Source: Bacillus sp. ISL-55
GTDB taxonomy: Bacteria; Bacillota; Bacilli; Bacillales; Cytobacillaceae
Direction of reading: 5' to 3'
NCBI RefSeq assembly: GCF_018613155.1
Contig: NZ_JAGGQU010000044.1
Coordinates: 14,648 to 69,237, forward strand
DNA: 54,590 bases
The translations under genes and the position numbers were made by a program. This document shows, piece by piece, positions 53,676-54,590 of this stretch; within the stretch, counting starts at the first letter, position 1, and each line of letters begins with the position of its first letter. The notes under the pieces were generated by a model. The model searched no databases. It saw nothing but the letters and a program-made list of their open reading frames with translations, and was not told the origin of the DNA.

Positions 53676-54287
53676 CTAGTTTAGAGGAATGAAAACAAAT
53701 AATAATAAATCAAAGACGATGTGAGAGACAATAACGAGTGGCAAGCTCCGTTTCCAAGCATATAAAATACCCCACGCAAGTCCAGCAATCATTGCAGCAA
53801 GCACAAGGATGAACTCCCCGGAATAGAGATGGACGGAAGCATATAATATTACTGAAAGGCCAATCGACATTTTCATACTAAAGTATTTGCTAAGTCGTTT
53901 TTGGATAAATCCTCGCCAAAAGATTTCTTCGCCGGGAGCCAGGATTAACACCAGGACGAGATAATGCCAGAATAATTCAGGTGAGAACCTGCCGTACAGA
54001 CGCGAGATTTGATTGGCGAAAGGCAGATTAAGCATCTCGATCAGGAAGCTTCCGAGCCAAAAGAGGCCGAATAGACCGAGACCAGAAGCGACTCCTAGCG
54101 TTAAATAAGTTAATGTGGATGTATTGTCCTCGATTTCTTCGTGTATGATGGAATAACTGATCAGAACCAGCATCGAAGCTGTGAATATATACCAGAATAC
54201 GTCTTTATCCTCGAAGGTAAAAAACAGGAGAAGATGAGCGATCAAAATACCAAGAATTAATCTGCGATCCGCCATCCAATTTTTCAT
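53676..54287 (-). CDS. CPBP-family intramembrane protease (Abi-like)
   Basis: 203 aa, about six to seven membrane segments. CPBP motifs: APGEEIFWRGFIQKRL (EExxxR), SVILYASVHLY (FxxxH type) and IVSHIVFDLL (HxxxD). Such proteases act in bacteriocin maturation/immunity or CAAX-like processing; no bacteriocin is adjacent. Confidence 0.9.
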   Translation of the reverse strand: MKNWMADRRLILGILIAHLLLFFTFEDKDVFWYIFTASMLVLISYSIIHEEIEDNTSTLTYLTLGVASGLGLFGLFWLGSFLIEMLNLPFANQISRLYGRFSPELFWHYLVLVLILAPGEEIFWRGFIQKRLSKYFSMKMSIGLSVILYASVHLYSGEFILVLAAMIAGLAWGILYAWKRSLPLVIVSHIVFDLLLFVFIPLN

Positions 54288-54414
54288 TTTTCATAAAACC
54301 CCTTTCCAGAAACAAAATTTATTGTACCAAATAATTCATTAAATTTGTAAGGAAATGATTTCTTCCAGATGGGGCATGGTAATAATGAACGCAAATATGA
54401 ATGGAGGGAAGAGC

Positions 54415-54531
54415 ATGTCAGAATCAAAGCGCGAGAAGGAGCGTAACTGGACTGTACGAAAGCAGGACCAGCACCCGCATGGAAAGGTAAAATCCTTTAA
54501 GGAACTTGCTGGCAAGGAAAACAAGGAATAA
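54415..54531 (+). CDS. 38-aa basic protein, DUF6254-like
   Basis: ATG follows GGAGGGA by 5 nt. The product starts MSESKREKERNWTVRKQDQ, then HPHGKVKSFKELAG and ends in Lys/Glu. I recall DUF6254 as a family of this size and pattern in Bacillaceae; function unknown. A terminator follows at once, supporting a real gene. Confidence 0.75.
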   Translation: MSESKREKERNWTVRKQDQHPHGKVKSFKELAGKENKE

Positions 54532-54535
54532 AGAA

Positions 54536-54566
54536 GAAAAAAGCAGCTTAGGCTGCTTTTTTCTTT
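54536..54566 (+). terminator. Terminator of the 38-aa gene
   Basis: AAAAAAGCAGC / GCTGCTTTTTT, TTAG loop. Confidence 0.93.
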
Positions 54567-54590
54567 TGGGTGCGCCCAGCATGGGTGCAA

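Noticed and set aside
54339-54590. Minus-strand frame at the right edge
   Set aside because: It is the shadow of the 38-aa plus-strand gene and its terminator, with Phe/Leu/Ser-rich composition.

Overview
The window looks like chromosomal DNA of a low-to-moderate G+C, endospore-forming Bacillaceae (Mesobacillus/Cytobacillus/Bacillus sensu lato). It has AGGAGG-type ribosome sites, an alpha/beta SASP gene, a Spo0E-family phosphatase, a sporulation-type kinase, sigI-rsgI, T-box and S-box leaders, and cre, Fnr and CtsR sites. From memory, about a dozen genes keep the order of the Bacillus subtilis sigI-to-ykvI region: sigI, rsgI, sspD, ktrD, ykrP, a kinE-position kinase, mtnU, mtnE, mtnWXBD, spo0E, mhqR, clpE, ykvI. 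Other genes are inserted between these. No rRNA, tRNA, transposase, phage or cas gene was seen.

Layout. 1-7.6 kb: prfC, a T-box-controlled NhaC-family antiporter, and a SwrC-like RND exporter. 7.9-11.4 kb: an atypical SDR and an aldehyde dehydrogenase behind a promoter with a cre site in its spacer, then a small membrane protein. 11.7-17.6 kb: a secreted DUF5667 protein, sigI-rsgI, sspD, ktrD, a DUF3905-like gene and two overlapping tiny genes. 17.6-24.3 kb: a B12-binding radical SAM protein, an acyltransferase and a two-gene 2-oxoacid:ferredoxin oxidoreductase. 24.8-33.4 kb: a PAS histidine kinase, an ArsR/DUF2087 regulator, the methionine salvage genes (mtnU, mtnE, S-box, mtnWXBD) and spo0E. 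33.9-39.2 kb: fixABCX, a hemerythrin gene under an apparently perfect Fnr promoter, and two unknowns. 39.4-45.6 kb: MFS, APH-like kinase, TPM/LemA pair, mhqR, M3 peptidase. 46.1-54.6 kb: a second RND exporter, CtsR-controlled clpE, ykvI, a lipoprotein, a CPBP protease and a 38-aa gene.

The most unusual feature is non-coding. Three separate intergenic arrays (3699-4122, 24318-24741, 45735-46066) are built from 53-bp units. Every regular unit has the same geometry: CCCTTAT, 18 nt, ATAAGGG, 21 nt. The 18- and 21-nt parts differ between arrays but are nearly constant within each. The period is close to five helical turns, and each array lies just 3' of a gene. I do not recognise this family. A second repeat family, a hairpin-rich element of about 187 bp, occurs at four loci in both orientations.

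Functionally, the window combines envelope stress (SigI/RsgI, DUF5667, two RND pumps, ClpE), sporulation (SASP, kinase, Spo0E), sulfur salvage, and low-potential electron metabolism (2-oxoacid:ferredoxin oxidoreductase, FixABCX, Fnr-linked hemerythrin). All calls come from reading the sequence; no database search was run.
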